This document shows, one piece after another, positions 1 through 12,628 of a DNA stretch of 64,000 nt; position 1 is the stretch's first letter; every line of letters starts with the position of its first letter. The stretch covers positions 41,621,126-41,685,125 of the forward strand of contig CM037794.1 in the NCBI GenBank assembly GCA_021229015.1, given 5' to 3'. The position numbers were made by a program, and so were the translations under genes. The DNA comes from Solen grandis (lineage: Eukaryota; Mollusca; Bivalvia; Adapedonta; Solenidae). Below the pieces are notes generated by a model. It was not told the DNA's origin. It was given only the letters and a program-made list of their open reading frames with translations, and did no database searches.

Positions 1-171
1 TATAAACAGTAATGGTACATTAGAAATTTTTGTGCTGCCCCACTGCGATGTCACGCCGTAGACTGGGCATCCAGTCATCGGGCAATATTCATATGTAGAG
101 TGCAAAAATCATGGAGTGACTTAATGTGTTGTTTGTATCTGTTTTGTATTATTTCATGTGTGACTGTTATA
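1..171. other. Left edge, no feature seen
   Basis: This is short unique sequence before the first gap. It does not match the DNA left of the second copy of the duplicated segment, so the left boundary of the duplication lies in the gap or close to it. No coding or RNA signal was seen. Confidence 0.5.
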
Positions 172-271
172 NNNNNNNNNNNNNNNNNNNNNNNNNNNNN
201 NNNNNNNNNNNNNNNNNNNNNNNNNNNNNNNNNNNNNNNNNNNNNNNNNNNNNNNNNNNNNNNNNNNNNNN
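172..271. other. Assembly gap (100 N)
   Basis: A run of exactly 100 N, the conventional placeholder for a gap of unknown size. It hides the left end of the mariner remnant and the left edge of duplication copy A. Confidence 0.98.
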
Positions 272-1150
272 TTTTTTTACAAAATTACATAGAAAAATAT
301 CAACAAATAACAAAATGTGAATCGCGGCGCGCGTCAAACGCCAAAGACGACGTCATACCTACAAAACACGCCTCAAAGTACCATTCCATGCGCTTACGGT
401 GCCGTTTTATCCATGATTCATCAAAAACAGTCTTTAAGAAGACTTAAAAGCGGCGGTTGACGGTAAAATATTACGAACTGTAACTTTCGTATCAGCATTT
501 ACACAATCTCTTACCAGGTCACACGATTTCTTACCGATGGAGATCGTCTTTCTCTTTGTTTTTTGTTTTTCTTAGTTTCGTCTTCTGTATTGCAGATTTC
601 TTACTTCCGACAATGCCATTTGCAAATAAGTGCTTGCAATAAGTTGCTTAACTGTTCTGTTCGGTGCATTTGTTGCATAGTCATCACAGGTGTCATCCAG
701 AAGGCCGTACAAAACTGGATAATTGTCCGCTGCGCCGCGCGTTCTTCGGACGTTGCCATTATAACTTTCTTATTTTCTACCAGGAGTTTCCATTTGTCAG
801 TTCCTCATTCGTTTCTGATGTTTTTAAATTTTTTTTGTTTTTTTGTTGAGATGACGGTTGTCATATCAGCAGGAGAAATCAACGTGATTTTTGGCAGACA
901 CAGCGTCATATATTTGAAAAATGCATTATTTATTCAAACATATACAAAACAATATGCGGATAATTTGAAATGCGCCGGGAATTCAGACCTATCTCTTAAA
1001 TAATGCCAATTTAGATGTAATTAGAGTAAATATTTCATAAATGACATATTGCAATGTAAAATAATAAATTCATAGATTATATAATATTATGTAAATTACA
1101 ATGTAATGGCGTTAAAATGAAGCGTCTGTAAAATTTTGGGACAGCCCTCG
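272..1150 (-). mobile_element. Decayed mariner-like element, left end lost in gap
   Basis: The right terminal motif 'gggacagccctcg' ends at about 1150 and is followed by 'tatata', giving a TA target. The equivalent copy at 33698-34660 has both ends. The interior holds a broken transposase on the minus strand. The recoverable length (under 1 kb) is shorter than the usual 1.3 kb of a mariner, so it is internally deleted as well as mutated. Confidence 0.6.
300..759 (-). pseudogene. Mariner transposase remnant (copy A)
   Basis: Reading the minus strand from an ATG at 759, the first 45-50 codons resemble the N-terminal helix-turn-helix of mariner transposases: a basic start, the pattern RTIIQFC, then a MHRTE...KWH segment. 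Stops and frame changes follow. Further downstream short patches resemble the second helix-turn-helix (KSCDLVRDCVN...TVRNI). No catalytic DDD/E region is seen. The related copy at 33800-34256 is broken by a different early frameshift, so both copies decayed independently or after the duplication. It is not functional. The family assignment rests on pattern recognition by eye. Confidence 0.5.
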
Positions 1151-2648
1151 TATATAACGTTATTTTATCAAAACTCTTCCCTGAATGTACATTATGACAT
1201 ATTCCGGGCTGAACGTTATAAATACCTGCTCATTCACCGTCTCCGTATGACTGAAAGACGGTGCGCTTTATTACAATGATGTTTACACCACCGATTGCGG
1301 AGTATGGGACAGATACAGAGTTGTACTCTTAATAGATGCTTATATGACTTTATATGCTGAAATGCTTCACAGATAATGCATACATGTACATCATATTACC
1401 GTTCGACACTCTCCATTACCTGAATCCCAATCAACGCCGCCTATCTTTTTTAATTGACTTCCTCTGATGAAATGCTTCACAGATAATGATTTGTTCATCA
1501 TATTACTTTCCCCATTACTTTAATCCCCATCAACGCCGCATATTTTTTAAAGATAATTTTAGTTTCATCTATGATAGAAATACATGTGGGACTAGCATTA
1601 AATACAATTATACTCTTTTCTGGTAGGAACTGCTATCGATTTACAATAGTGAGATATACAAACGTAATCGATGCATGTGCCGTCCACACTTTATGCATAT
1701 GAGCATCGCCAATCGATGCATGATATGCACATTGCAGGCTACATATTTGTTGCAAGATTGATAATAATCGCCGAATACATAGATATGTGAAATGTTTTGC
1801 TCTTGTCATATATGCACTAAATGTAAATATTCATGACAAAATATTTGATGGTTTTACCTACAGTTAATGTGTGGCTAACAATGTGTAGTTAATGTGTGTC
1901 TAGCAATGTCTTAACTTTGAAATAGATAGGCAAGCATTCAAGAAATTTCAAAAACCAAGAACCTTGTCAATTTCTACACTTAAGTAACAGCAGATAGAAT
2001 ATACATACATCAGGTCCTAGTGAATAATCTACTTTTGAATGACCCTAACTCCGGATTGTTATGAAACAAGCAGAGAGCGGATTCGATTGTCTTTCTAAGC
2101 GACTATAGTTGCAGGAAAGTGTGTGTGTTTCTTTTTTGTTGTTGTTGTTTTTTGCGTCATATGGCTTTTGTCTCGATTGTTTCAATAATTAAGAATTATA
2201 GCTTTTTCCTGTTAATCCCGCCACCGTTTCTCAGCGCTTTGCGCGCTTTGATTTAAACATGTCTCATACGCATCTTGGTTACACCAAACTGGTGAACTGC
2301 AGACCCTAAAGCAATTTCGGAAAGAGGAAAAACATCACGCGGGGCCAGGTCTGGGCTGTAGAGAGAGTTTGGCAATACGTTGACCCTTTCAAACTTTGTG
2401 TACTACAGTTGAAGATTTGTAGGCCGGAGCATTGTCATGTAACCATTGGACATTTTGGAGAAGTACTTTTCTCACATTTATTCACAGCTTTTTCAGAACC
2501 ACATTGGAACAGTAATTTGCACACCTGGAAAATGGCGTAAACCAACTTTGCTGTTAGTGTTTGTTTAACAATAACAAAACATATCCAACACATATGTTTT
2601 TGACATGTATGCTTTTAACAGTCATTACTAACTTACAGAGAGCTTATA

Positions 2649-2656
2649 TATATATA

Positions 2657-2700
<44 letters not shown>
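2649..2700. repeat. (TA)n microsatellite
   Basis: Nearly pure TA dinucleotide run. A shorter one occupies the equivalent place in copy B at 40222-40244. Confidence 0.95.
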
Positions 2701-2702
<2 letters not shown>

Positions 2703-3194
2703 CATAACGCCTGATATCAGCAACATTTTTTTAAAATTTCCAATTATTTTCAACCCAGTGTCTATGAATACACATGAAAGCAATCGAAATTGCCAAACCG
2801 GTTTGTGGATAATATTTACAATATACAGTGATGAGTAGTCATCCGTTTCATCTCGTTTGGTTTCGTGACTCGAATATAGAGTGCGTTTGCAAAAGTTTAC
2901 GAATATCAAATGCTCCTATACAAAAAAAGCATTGCTGTAAATATCGAAGGTTGCAGTGATGTAAAGTTAGCTTAACTGTATTTTCTTCAAATGATAATTG
3001 CAAATACTGGAGAGACCGGTGTCAGTATAATGTAATAGCGTGTGGTATCATGTCACTTGCCTAATTCCCTCCCTCGGCAAACATGTTCATGACATTTATA
3101 ATAGTTTTTCTTTTCATGAAGACAAACGTCTCCAAATGACTGATATACTGTCTGTTTTAGACATTGAATACAATCACTAAATTCAATTGTTTTA

Positions 3195-3863
3195 AGCTCA
3201 CCTGAGCACAAAGTGCTCATGGCGAGCTTTTGTGAGCACCCTGCGTCCGTCGTTCGTCGTCCGCCGTGCGTCGTCCGTCGTAATCAAATTGCTTTAAACG
3301 ACATATCCTCTACCGCTTGACATAATTAGATTAAATTTGGCAGGGATGATCCATGGGTAAACCTTCAGAAAAGTTACTAAATAAATTTGATCCATGTAGA
3401 ACCATGGCATTAGAAAGAAACAAATATGAAATGTTTAGGAATTATCTCCTTCAAAACTACTGGTCATATTTCAAAATGTTTTAGTACAGATGTTCCTTGG
3501 TTAACCCTCTATCAAGATTGCTAAAATTATTCCGATCTGTAAGAAAACATGGCCGCCAGGGGCGGGACTAATTTGCCTTAAAAGTATATAGTGAAAACTT
3601 TAAACGACATCTCCTCTGAAACCTACGAACAGAATTTGATTAAACTTGGCAGGAATGATCCTTGGATGAACCTCCACAAAAGTTTCTAAAATGAACCTGA
3701 TCCATGAAGAACTTTGCATGGCAACGGAAAGAAAAAAAAAGAGAAAACTTTGAAAATCATCTCCTTCAAAACTACTAGTTAGATTTCAAAATGTTTTAGT
3801 ACAGATGTTCCTTGGGTAACCCTATATTCATCTAAGCGACCAGGGTCTCTATGGCCCTCTTGT
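3195..3863 (+). mobile_element. Helentron-like non-autonomous element, family 1 (copy A)
   Basis: It begins with 'agctcacctgagc', followed by GTCCGTCGT-rich sequence, and ends with a small hairpin in 'ggtctctatggccctcttgtt'. Inside are two diverged direct units of about 300 bp, each with 'ttaaacgacat.tcctct' and 'tttagtacagatgttccttgg'. The same termini occur at 13900 and 15608-16489. There is no coding capacity. A 5' end matched by a subterminal inverted copy plus a 3' hairpin is the layout of Helentron-type elements. That class is inferred; the repeat family itself is clear. Confidence 0.55.
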
Positions 3864-3983
3864 TCAATATTTTCTAATACATAGCATTCTCAACCATGTC
3901 AATATTGTTTATATATATTATGGAGGGCCTTAAGAGTTCATCTTTCGTTATATAACCCTTACAGATGAGTTTGTATAAACTAT

Positions 3984-4923
3984 TTAATTCTGTGGTGAGG
4001 TCAGAATCTATAATTCTGTGGTGAGGTCAGGATCTATAATTCTGTGGTGAGGTCAGAATCTATAATTCTGTGGTGAGGTCAGAATCTATAATTCTGTGGT
4101 GAGGTCAGAATCTATAATTCTGTGGTGAGGTCAGAATCTATAATTCTGTGGTGAGGTCAGAATCTATAATTCTGTGGTGAGGTCAGAATCTATAATTATG
4201 TGGTGAGGTCAGAATCTATAATTCTGTGGTGAGGTCAGAATCTATAATTCTGTGGTGAGGTCAGAATCTTTAATTCTGTGGTGAGGTCAGAATCTATAAT
4301 TCTGTGGTGAGGTCAGAATCTATAATTCTGTGGTGAGGTCAGAATCTATAATTCTGTGGTGAGGTCAGAATCTATAATTCTGTGGTGAGGTCAGGATCTA
4401 TAATTCTGTGGTGAGGTCAGAATCTATAATTCTGTGGTGAGGTCAGAATCAATAATTCTGTGGTGAGGTCAGAATCTATAATTCTGTGGTGAGGTCAGAA
4501 TCTTTAATTCTGTGGTGAGGTCAGAATCTATAATTTTGTGGTGAGGTCAGAATCTATAATTCTGTGGTGAGGTCAGGATCAATAATTCTGTGGTGAGGTC
4601 AGAATCTATAATTCTGTGGTGAGGTCAGAATCTTTAATTCTGTGGTGAGGTCAGAATCTTTAATTCTGTGGTGAGGTCAGAATCTTTAATTCTGTGGTGA
4701 GGTCAGAATCTATAATTCTGTGGTGAGGTCAGAATCTATAATTCTGTGGTGAGGTCAGAATCTTTAATTCTGTGGTGAGGTCAGAATCTATAATTCTGTG
4801 GTGAGGTCAGAATCTTTAATTCTGTGGTGAGGTCAGGATCTATAATTCTGTGGTGAGGTCAGGATCTTTAATTCTGTGGTGAGGTCAGGATCTATAATTC
4901 TGTGGTGAGGTCAGGATCTATAA
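3984..4923 (+). repeat. 26-bp satellite array, about 36 units (copy A)
   Basis: Head-to-tail units of 'ataattctgtggtgaggtcagaatct', differing mainly at two positions (a/t in 'tctataa'/'tctttaa' and a/g in 'cagaatc'/'caggatc'). The span divided by 26 gives about 36 units. The same array in copy B has about 120. Confidence 0.97.
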
Positions 4924-6440
4924 CGACTGAAAAGATATCTGCATATTGATGAATATTCCCTTCATTCCCCTTGAATGCAACAAACAATAACATGAAAAAG
5001 GCAAACAAAACCACACATAAAACACGATTCTTTAAATCCAATATTGCACGCGATATAAAATACAAGAACATTTCAGAAAAAAATGGAAAGAGATCCCTTC
5101 TCAGAGACACATTCTCTGTTTCGGAAGATTTCATTCCTGTATCATTTTGTTATGAGTGTTCAGTTTATTGCATTTTTAAAGTCTGACAGCTTACTGGATT
5201 GATTACACATTTTCTTTTTCATCTAGCGTCATAATAAGTTAACTTCATCCGTCTGTTCAGTTTTGTGACTTGTCAGTGAGTTTTCTGTAATAAATTTTAT
5301 TATAATAAAAAAGAGGATTCTAGTTTCAGCCTACTTCTGTGAAGAACTCTGTCAGGAATATTTGTATATTTGATGCAAATTATCCTACTTAGTTAATTCA
5401 TACAGTATACTGTTTATCATCATATACTCGGATATCCGTTTTATAAACAACACATAGACTTTGTGTGTTTTAGACGCCAATTAAGTGTAACTCAAATAAG
5501 GTATTTTGGACCAGTGAGTAGTTATCTAGTAATGTGCAAAGAGTTATCACTATTTAGAAGTAAACCGTGCGGTACATGACTGTAATGTTCTCCACATGTG
5601 GGTTTGTGGTTATTAATATACACTTAGATCCTTGTATAAAGGAATAAGTCTTGACCCAAAGACGGGATGGCTTTTTGTACATATATTATACACTAACTAT
5701 AAACACAGCATAATTGATTCATACATACATTCTAACTTCTCTAAGATCTAACAGTCCAGTCTGTGAAGGTTTCATGCATTGATGCTGGCCACGCCAGTAG
5801 GCAGGGCTTATATGGAGTAGCACCACTGGTCACTACAATGACCAACACGGCGGGTTCACTCAACTCAACTCAAACTCAGTTTATTTGGCATATCGGCAAA
5901 TAACAATGCCATTCACCCAAACTCATACATAATACAATGTTTGCGCATGACACCATACAGACAATACATATATAACGAATCAGTTCACTACTAGTAGAGT
6001 TTTCACTGGGTGTAGAATATACATGTAGAACTAGGTCACTCATCAGTTGTAATTTTAAACCTGTATAGGAAAAATGAATCGGAATTGTGTGGATGTAGGT
6101 AGTAGGCGTTGTCAATATAACCATAAGATTGCGAAACTCGTATTATTGTAGGTTAATTTCAGTATTTAGCAATCTGGAAACGGCATATAGTGCACATAGT
6201 GATCGAACAAAAAATAAAGTAAAAAGTACATCTATTGAACAAACAACAGGGGAAATAAACACACAAACACACACACGCACACACAATAATGTAACAGCAA
6301 ATGTGTAAACACTGGACTATACACCAAAAAAAAAAAAAAAAAAAAAAAAAAAAGACTCATTTTAATAACCAATAGTTATCCATTTCAGTACTTGATTGTT
6401 AACACGAACAAAACATGATGTTTATCCATGGTCAACTTGA
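4924..6440. other. Right part of copy A, no gene
   Basis: Non-coding sequence matching 44420-45832, except for about 5575-5985, which copy B lacks. It contains a CA-rich tract (about 6256-6290) and a 28-base A run at 6326-6353 that is nearly absent from copy B. No coding or RNA gene was seen. Confidence 0.7.
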
Positions 6441-6542
6441 ATAATATATAGTTTGACGATGCAAAATGGTGCATTTTAAGCGCACAAATAGGTATATGCC
6501 TTTCTATAGCGTTAATACGTTGTCATGACAATGAAAACACGT

Positions 6543-6589
6543 GACACACACACACACACACACACACAACAACAACAACAACAACAACA
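6543..6589. repeat. (CA)n(CAA)n microsatellite
   Basis: A run of CA changes into a run of CAA. It lies just right of duplication copy A. Confidence 0.95.
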
Positions 6590-7079
6590 TCAAAAAGATA
6601 GGTATGACGAAACAATGAATAGACATTTCGAAATATTTTCTGGGGAGGACTTTTCCACTGTTTTGTTCAGCCACCCCTCCTGTTTCTTGTTTTTGCTATT
6701 CCTCAGGAAGATGTCAATTAAAAGGCGTTATAAATCAACAACAAGCAAACGTGCACATATCATCATCATGCTCCTGATTAAAGAACTTTATGTATAGAAT
6801 AGAGTCGTTTAAGATATTTCTGTAGAAAATAAAAGGCCATAGCGAGCGCAGGCTTCTGTTGAAGAAATGTCTAAATAGATTCTATCCGAAATAGAAGTCA
6901 CCCTAAATTTGTGGCAAACAATTTTAGTTATCTTTATTTATTATTTATTATTTTTTATTTATTTTATCAAATAGATCGATCTAATTTGTACATGGAAAAT
7001 AGAAATAAGAAAGGTGTTCTATTGAAATAAATCGCTGATAAATCTGAATTGCTAGAGCCTTTGATTTGCCACAGATTTA

Positions 7080-7310
7080 GGGTGACCTTTTTTCTTTGTC
7101 CCGTCTGTGTCGATATTTTATGCCCTTTTGATTGTTGACTTGAATACTATGCAGCTATGGGAGGGGATCTTTGCCATTTCATTCTTCCTTTTCTTATTGA
7201 GGTTTATATTACATTTTTACGATGCTTATTATATTTACAAAATTATTTCACATTTGCATAATGCTTATTACAAGCTTGATAATGTTACTTGAAAATTACA
7301 CCTCTAACGA
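7080..7310 (+). repeat. Dispersed repeat, arm of inverted pair
   Basis: Shares patches with the reverse complement of 8400-8640: 'agct(gc)ctatgggaggg', 'gcttattatatttacaaaat' and 'tgcttattacaa'. The two lie 1.1 kb apart in opposite orientation. The short frame 7107-7292 is explained by the repeat and is not a gene. Confidence 0.45.
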
Positions 7311-7604
7311 TCGAGATTCTGCATGATGTATTTTCGTTAAAAGTTGTAATTTTGAGATAACAATTTTTTTTTCTTCTTTTTTATTGTTACAAATTGTTAA
7401 ATTGTAGTTTTCACTTTCTTATTTTGGACATTTGATTTACATCTAAGAATGAAAACGTTTGTTTTAGTCGGAAAGTTCTGCTACAGATCAGGTGTCAGAG
7501 CTTTTTTTAAGCAACAGGGCTGAGGTCCTATAGGACCGGTGGTACGATGTGCTGAAGTCTCCAAGAGTCGTATTGCGCATGTGCAATGTTCGGAAGGAAA
7601 CTTC

Positions 7605-8190
7605 AGTCCGTCTGAGATTTTTATCTGGGATCAGATTTTCAACATCTTGTATATGCGTAATATCACAGGTATATATGGTAGAGACCAGTTTCGGCGACAG
7701 GGTGGTTAGAGCATCCATCCCGGAAATCGGGAGGTCGTGGGTTCGATCCCCGGCCGCGGCATACCAAAGTCGTAATAATGGCACTGGTATAGCTCCCTTG
7801 TTTGGCTTTCAGCATATATGGGCAGTTCCAGCACTGGCTGGTTCGTTGACAGGATAATGTGACTGGTTGTGGTATCATGTTACATGTCTACGGCGTGATA
7901 CTGTAGTGTAGCAACACTATATCTGTCTCAAGTTCACAAAGTCTCCAAATGACTGAAAAACCGTCATTTAACTCAAACAAACAAACAAACTCATTAAACT
8001 CAAACAAACAAACAGACTCAATGGAAAGATAAGTCTGTCTAGTGGGCCGAGATTTCGACCCGGGCTCAAATTTCCAACCTGAAGTATACGAGTAATATCC
8101 TAGCTGTACATTGCTATCAGGTAAGTGGTCTGAGATTTATACACAGACTCAGATTTGCAACCAATGTGTACGAGTTGTATCCGAAGTATG
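7605..8190 (+). repeat. Degenerate tandem repeat interrupted by a SINE
   Basis: Three diverged copies of a roughly 75-bp unit ('gtctgagattt..atc..gggctcagatttgcaac...tatacgagtaatatc') lie at about 7605-7675, 8046-8100 and 8128-8190. A SINE separates the first from the other two, so it inserted into an existing array. Confidence 0.5.
7689..8017 (+). mobile_element. tRNA-derived SINE, family B
   Basis: It opens with a tRNA-like head: A-box-like 'gggtggttagagc' and B box 'gggttcgatccccgg'. A family-specific body follows ('gtggtatcatgttacatgtctacg', 'gactgaaaaaccgtc'), then a (CAAA)n tail. The same family is at 27660-27940. RNA polymerase III would transcribe such an element. It is not a functional tRNA gene. 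Confidence 0.8.
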
Positions 8191-8399
8191 TAGGGTAGAT
8201 ATGGTAGATATATATTTTTAATATAGCATGTAAATCGATTATTGTCGCTCTTCAGTAACTGATAGTCGGCGACTAGCGACCCTCGGAACATCACTAGTGA
8301 AGACTACAATATAGACTCTACATTTAAAAATTTATAATATACGAACGCTAACTCTAAACTTAAATAAACTTTCAACGTTAATATGGCAGACAGAAACTC

Positions 8400-8640
8400 A
8401 ATTGTTAAAAATTAAATTTTCAAGGAAAAATTTCAAAATTGTAATAAGCATTTTGTAAATATAATAAGCACAGTAAGAATGCAATGAGCAATGTGAAACT
8501 TCAGTTAAGAAAAATAGTGGACTGGTGGTTATTCCCTCCCATAGGCAGCTATACAAATATATCGGTTGGAAGACAATAAAACCGCAACAACGAAGTCTGA
8601 CCAACCTCATCTGTTTGTTTGTCCCTCATATAGTATGTGT
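8400..8640 (-). repeat. Dispersed repeat, second arm of inverted pair
   Basis: Reverse-complement relative of 7080-7310. The short minus-strand frame here is a by-product of the repeat. Confidence 0.45.
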
Positions 8641-9291
8641 AGCTCGTTCGATGTCTCGGCAAAATTTGATTTTACCTATATTATAAGAATACAATGTGTT
8701 TTGAAACAATAACAAGAACTGATAAAAACACATGTATGTAAATTCATATTTGACCAACGTTATATATCGCTTCTTTATTCTAGGTATCGATTATTTTTAT
8801 ATAGGTCAGCCCACAGATCATATGTATTTTATAGCCGTAAAACTAGTCTAAATTTAGAACTCGGATCCCATTTGGTGTTTGTTGTCATAGAAAATGAACC
8901 GTAAAAACTACCATAGGTCACGCGAAAATTCGCGACCTTAAGTGTCTTTTTACTCAGTTTGCTTGGTGGAGTTGAAACGGCAAGATGTTGATAAGGTAGG
9001 AAAACTTTATTTACATGTACCTTCATGTATATATAAATATAGAACGCTATCATCTGTATGATATGCCTCTTTTAATTTCAAAGCAAAGTATGTCTTCTCG
9101 TTTTTTGCTTTTGTGTATGTGTGTGTGGGGGTGGGGGGTGGGGGCGCAATTTAGTTAATTTGTGAAACCAAGAATGTATTTTGTTCGAAGTAAAATCCAT
9201 TCTTGGTTTATTAAATAAATGGCACACAGCTTGCAGTTGATTTGCCTGGTTTAGCCAAGCAGTCCATCACCTTATTCAAATAATGTAATAA

Positions 9292-10085
9292 TTTCAATAC
9301 CAGAAATGCTATGCAATTGAACGAGATTGTAAAGGTACCAAAATGGTACTTAATGACAACATATCCGATCTCCGTTTACTTTACATTGCATGAAAATGCA
9401 TCTGTTTTTAGTATTTTGGATGATTGTTAAAATACTACCTTTGTTGGCGAGCATTTTCGATGATGGCCCATCAGACTATACTCGGATGAGACACGCCTGA
9501 AGTGTGGGAAGCATGCACGCACGGAAAATTTAGATTCTCAATTCTAAATACTTAACAGTAGCTCGTTCACAGATGATCGGAAAAATAAGAAAAATACCCC
9601 CCCCCCGCCCCGCCTCATTAATTTTGGCGAAGTCTTTATTTAGGTGTAGGTCACATTGCACGGGAAATATTTTTTCGTATATGCCCACTTCACGGAAATC
9701 GGTATCCCCGAAGCTAAATTCCTAGTCAATTTAGTTTATACATATTCTATTTCAAAATTGTTAAATGGTGTTGGACAAGAAGTTCTCAGTACAAAATCGG
9801 AGTCAATGACCATCTGTGAACGAGCTGCTTTAATGCAGAACAAAATAAGCTCTCACTCTAGGTATTCAGATATCTTTACACTTTCCGCATGCTTGAATCT
9901 CACCTGAATGTGTGTTCCGAACTCTGACAAAATGTATACAAAGGTAGTATTTTAACATCCATCCAAAATACTAAAAAAATATGAATTTTCATGCAAAGTC
10001 AACGAAAATCGGATATGTGGTCATTAAGTATCATTTAGGTATCTTTACATTCTCGTTTAATTACGTAGCATTTCTGATATTGAAC
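9292..10085. mobile_element. Element with long inverted ends (fold-back type)
   Basis: 9292-9443 ('ttcaataccagaaatgct' ... 'aaaatactacctttg') matches the reverse complement of 9940-10085 with scattered mismatches. A second inner patch ('agctcgttcacagatg', near 9560) is inverted near 9810-9830. This makes a roughly 790-bp non-coding element with about 145-bp imperfect ends. Pieces of the inner motif ('catctgtgaa.gagctgcttt') recur near 22970, so the family is dispersed. The superfamily is not determined. Confidence 0.65.
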
Positions 10086-10299
10086 ATTTTACAATTTCCG
10101 AGTAATAATGAGGCCTTTAATTGATATTCACGGGAGTTAATTAGAACAAATCAATAGACTGTTTAATATACATTGTATAATGCTTAGATGACACTGATCA
10201 ATAAAATGATGCACGCACAATATGGGTTAATTAAATACTTTGGGTTTATCGATGGATGGAAAATGAGCATTTATAGGAAAGGCTACTTTAATCAAAACT

Positions 10300-10720
10300 T
10301 ATACATTACCAATACTATGGTGTCCATTTGCGGTTCAAACAAATCCACCTGATTTTATTTAAATGTCTTAATAAAACGATGTGCAACTTCACATTATGAT
10401 AAACCCGAAGAAATTAAATGGAACATTGACTTTAAATTATAATACTGGTGGTTTACAATTAACTAATTTTTAAATGTTTATTAATACTGTTAATATGGTT
10501 GATAAACAAAATATTTTATGAGAAACATAAAGGACAATAGGAAAGATTTTATGAATAATGTATACAAAAAGAATGGAGGAAAGTAGTACATATATTAGAA
10601 TTAAATTTAAACGAACTAGATAGATTTTTACAAGAATAACAGATTTCTGATGGACATACCAACAATCTGGAATGAAATAAAAGGATTATGAATATAACTT
10701 AAGTGAAATAATGATATGAA
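10300..10720 (+). pseudogene. LINE (L1-like) reverse transcriptase C-terminal relic
   Basis: Broken plus-strand reading includes a patch GGLQLTNF followed, after a stop, by MFINTVNMVDKQNIL. This resembles the 'GGL.LPN...' segment downstream of the reverse transcriptase core in L1-type LINEs. Several stops interrupt it, and no 3' end or target duplication could be defined. The assignment is from pattern recognition only. Confidence 0.35.
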
Positions 10721-10946
10721 ATAGTTCATACATAAGAGTTAGCGCAACTATCAGAATATCAAAATTATACTTGACATGTGATTACACGTTATACTTGTGA
10801 TCACACACTTTTATTATTATAGGACGCAATTCGGTACTGTGATTCACGTGTACCATTGTCTTACCGGTTTAAAGATGGATTCATTTTTGCAATAGTTTAG
10901 CGTCTTAAAGTTGATTTATTTATATATCTTTGCTAGCACAGACTAA

Positions 10947-10973
10947 TGTGTGTGTGTGTGTGTGTGTGTGTGT
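10947..10973. repeat. (TG)n microsatellite
   Basis: TG run, followed nearby by a G run (about 11004-11018) and short 'gtactcat' repeats. Confidence 0.95.
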
Positions 10974-11019
10974 TGTAAGACACGCACGTGGTGAGAGAAC
11001 GAGAGGGGGGGGGGGGGAA

Positions 11020-12300
11020 GAGAGATAGTACTCATGTACTCATGTACTGAGAGAGAGAGTACTCATGTACTCATGCTAGAAAAACATTCAGTCGCGGTTT
11101 ACTTTAGGTAGATGGTTCTGCACTGACACACCGATAAAACCAAACGATCTTTATCAAAATCCACCAGAGCGTGTCTGCATGGATTACCTTTTTACTCTAA
11201 AGGTCTCAAAGATTCAGTGTTGGGGTGTTCTTCAGCTTATAGCTAACGATATATTGTGTGACAAATATGAATACGATTCACAATGTGTAGTCATGGACAT
11301 GGATGAAAATGAAAACAAAATTTAAGGAAATTGTCTTAAAAGCTGTATTTGAAAACTTGTTACATTTGAAATTCATCAATAGTCATAAACTGAAATATTA
11401 TTATCATTATTATTAATATTATTATTATTTCATACATAATACAGTAAACAATCCAAATAAAAAGGTAAACGTCATATTCTCAAATTAGTCCCAAATGCAG
11501 GAGATGACTTCGTCTTTCAAGTGACAAAACTCTTGCAATCATTCACTGACAAATGGAATCCCTATACCCCCAGAGTTGACATTTGTTTCAGAATCTTCCT
11601 TGCAATTATGTGTGTACTTGTGGTGTCATGGCATCCAGGATAGGTATAGAAATTAACAAGATACTGTGATCTCAGGTGACGTTTGGCGAGGTTATGTCGT
11701 ACGTCGCAGTTATCGTTAATCCTTGTATTCGAGTATACGGCACTTGTAATTGCATTATGCTTAAAGCGGGGTAGCAGAGTGATCAGTCGACTTGTAACGA
11801 CCGAACTCTCCTCGTAAATACGGTGTAGTCCGAAGGCAGACGGAGAAACACGATTGCCATATAGGATATACCAAGTGTAACTTGTTCCGAGAAATGATAG
11901 TTAACAAGGATTTTCCTATTCTTTCGCTCACGTGATTTTCTCTTGTGGGCAAAAATATTTTATCGTATTGACTTGCTTTGTGCAAGGTGGCTCATAGTAA
12001 ATATACAGAATTGAGCCATTTTATGTTTCATACGGCGCCTTATAACAATTAGAAAATGTTAAATAAACTCAACCAATGATGATACCTGATTGCTATGTAC
12101 TCGTACACATTAACATAAGTTGTTTCTGCCTTTTCTGAACGAACTTGAACTTCATGCTGAAAATTTAGGCGGAAACCTAAAACCCAGAAGCAAATGAGCT
12201 GCTTTATATCGTGTTCATCATGGTCACCTTAAAATGAGCGTCTCGGATCACTACTCACAGTAATGAATAGGAACACTAGAGAATCCCAAAGCAAATTTAA
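11020..12300. other. Intergenic, no feature seen
   Basis: AT-rich unique sequence without a convincing frame, RNA or repeat; a minus-strand frame at 11761-11985 has no recognisable content. Confidence 0.5.
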
Positions 12301-12410
12301 TATCTCGCTTGCTTTACAATTAACTACCATCTTTTATTACTACAATGAACACAATACCATCTACAGCAACAACAACAACTACTACTACCACTACGTACTG
12401 TTCTAACTAC

Positions 12411-12620
12411 TCGTCCTCCCCGCGTGGGTTCGAATCCCGTCAGGGTCATTCGGATTTTCATGTGAGAAAGCCTCCCAGCTGGCTTGTTGTAGGTCGGCGG
12501 TTCTACCCGGATGCCTCCGTGCATTCGGGGTCTTCCCCCACCTGTAATTAGCTGGACGTCGCTATATGACTGAAATACTGTCGAAGCGAAGATAATCTCA
12601 AATAGTCAAGTAGAGTTTAT
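12411..12620 (+). mobile_element. tRNA-derived SINE, family A, 5' truncated
   Basis: It starts within the tRNA-like head at the B box ('gtgggttcgaatcccg') and continues through the family body: 'cagctggctt', 'gtaggtcggcggttctacc', 'cggggtcttccccc', 'ctgtaattagctggacgtcg' and 'gactgaaatactgtcg'. Other copies are at 26686, 28351 and 58047. Confidence 0.85.
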
Positions 12621-12628
12621 TTACTCGT

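Larger units (their letters stand above)
272..6440 (+). repeat. Large duplicated segment, copy A
   Basis: Most of this stretch matches 33760-45832 in the same orientation and order, with only scattered substitutions by eye. Matching blocks are 272-1670 with 33770-35160, 1690-1870 with 35350-35530, 1909-2612 with 36954-37650, 2700-2940 with 40250-40480, 3295-3985 with 40482-41280, the 26-bp satellite with its longer counterpart, and 5010-6440 with 44420-45832. Copy A keeps sequence that copy B lacks at about 2942-3294 and 5575-5985. It could be a segmental duplication or two insertions of one very large repeat; the gap at 172-271 prevents a decision. No intact gene lies inside it. Confidence 0.9.

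Noticed and set aside
563..1003. 146-codon plus-strand frame
   Set aside because: Lies opposite the decayed mariner transposase and its non-coding flank; the related copy B sequence does not keep the frame.
3984..4923. CRISPR-like array
   Set aside because: The 26-bp units are directly adjacent with no spacers; it is a satellite in a eukaryotic genome.
7689..7760. Possible tRNA genes at the SINE heads (also 26686, 27660, 28600, 54800, 58300)
   Set aside because: A and B boxes are present, but acceptor stems do not close properly and each is joined to a SINE body or fragment.
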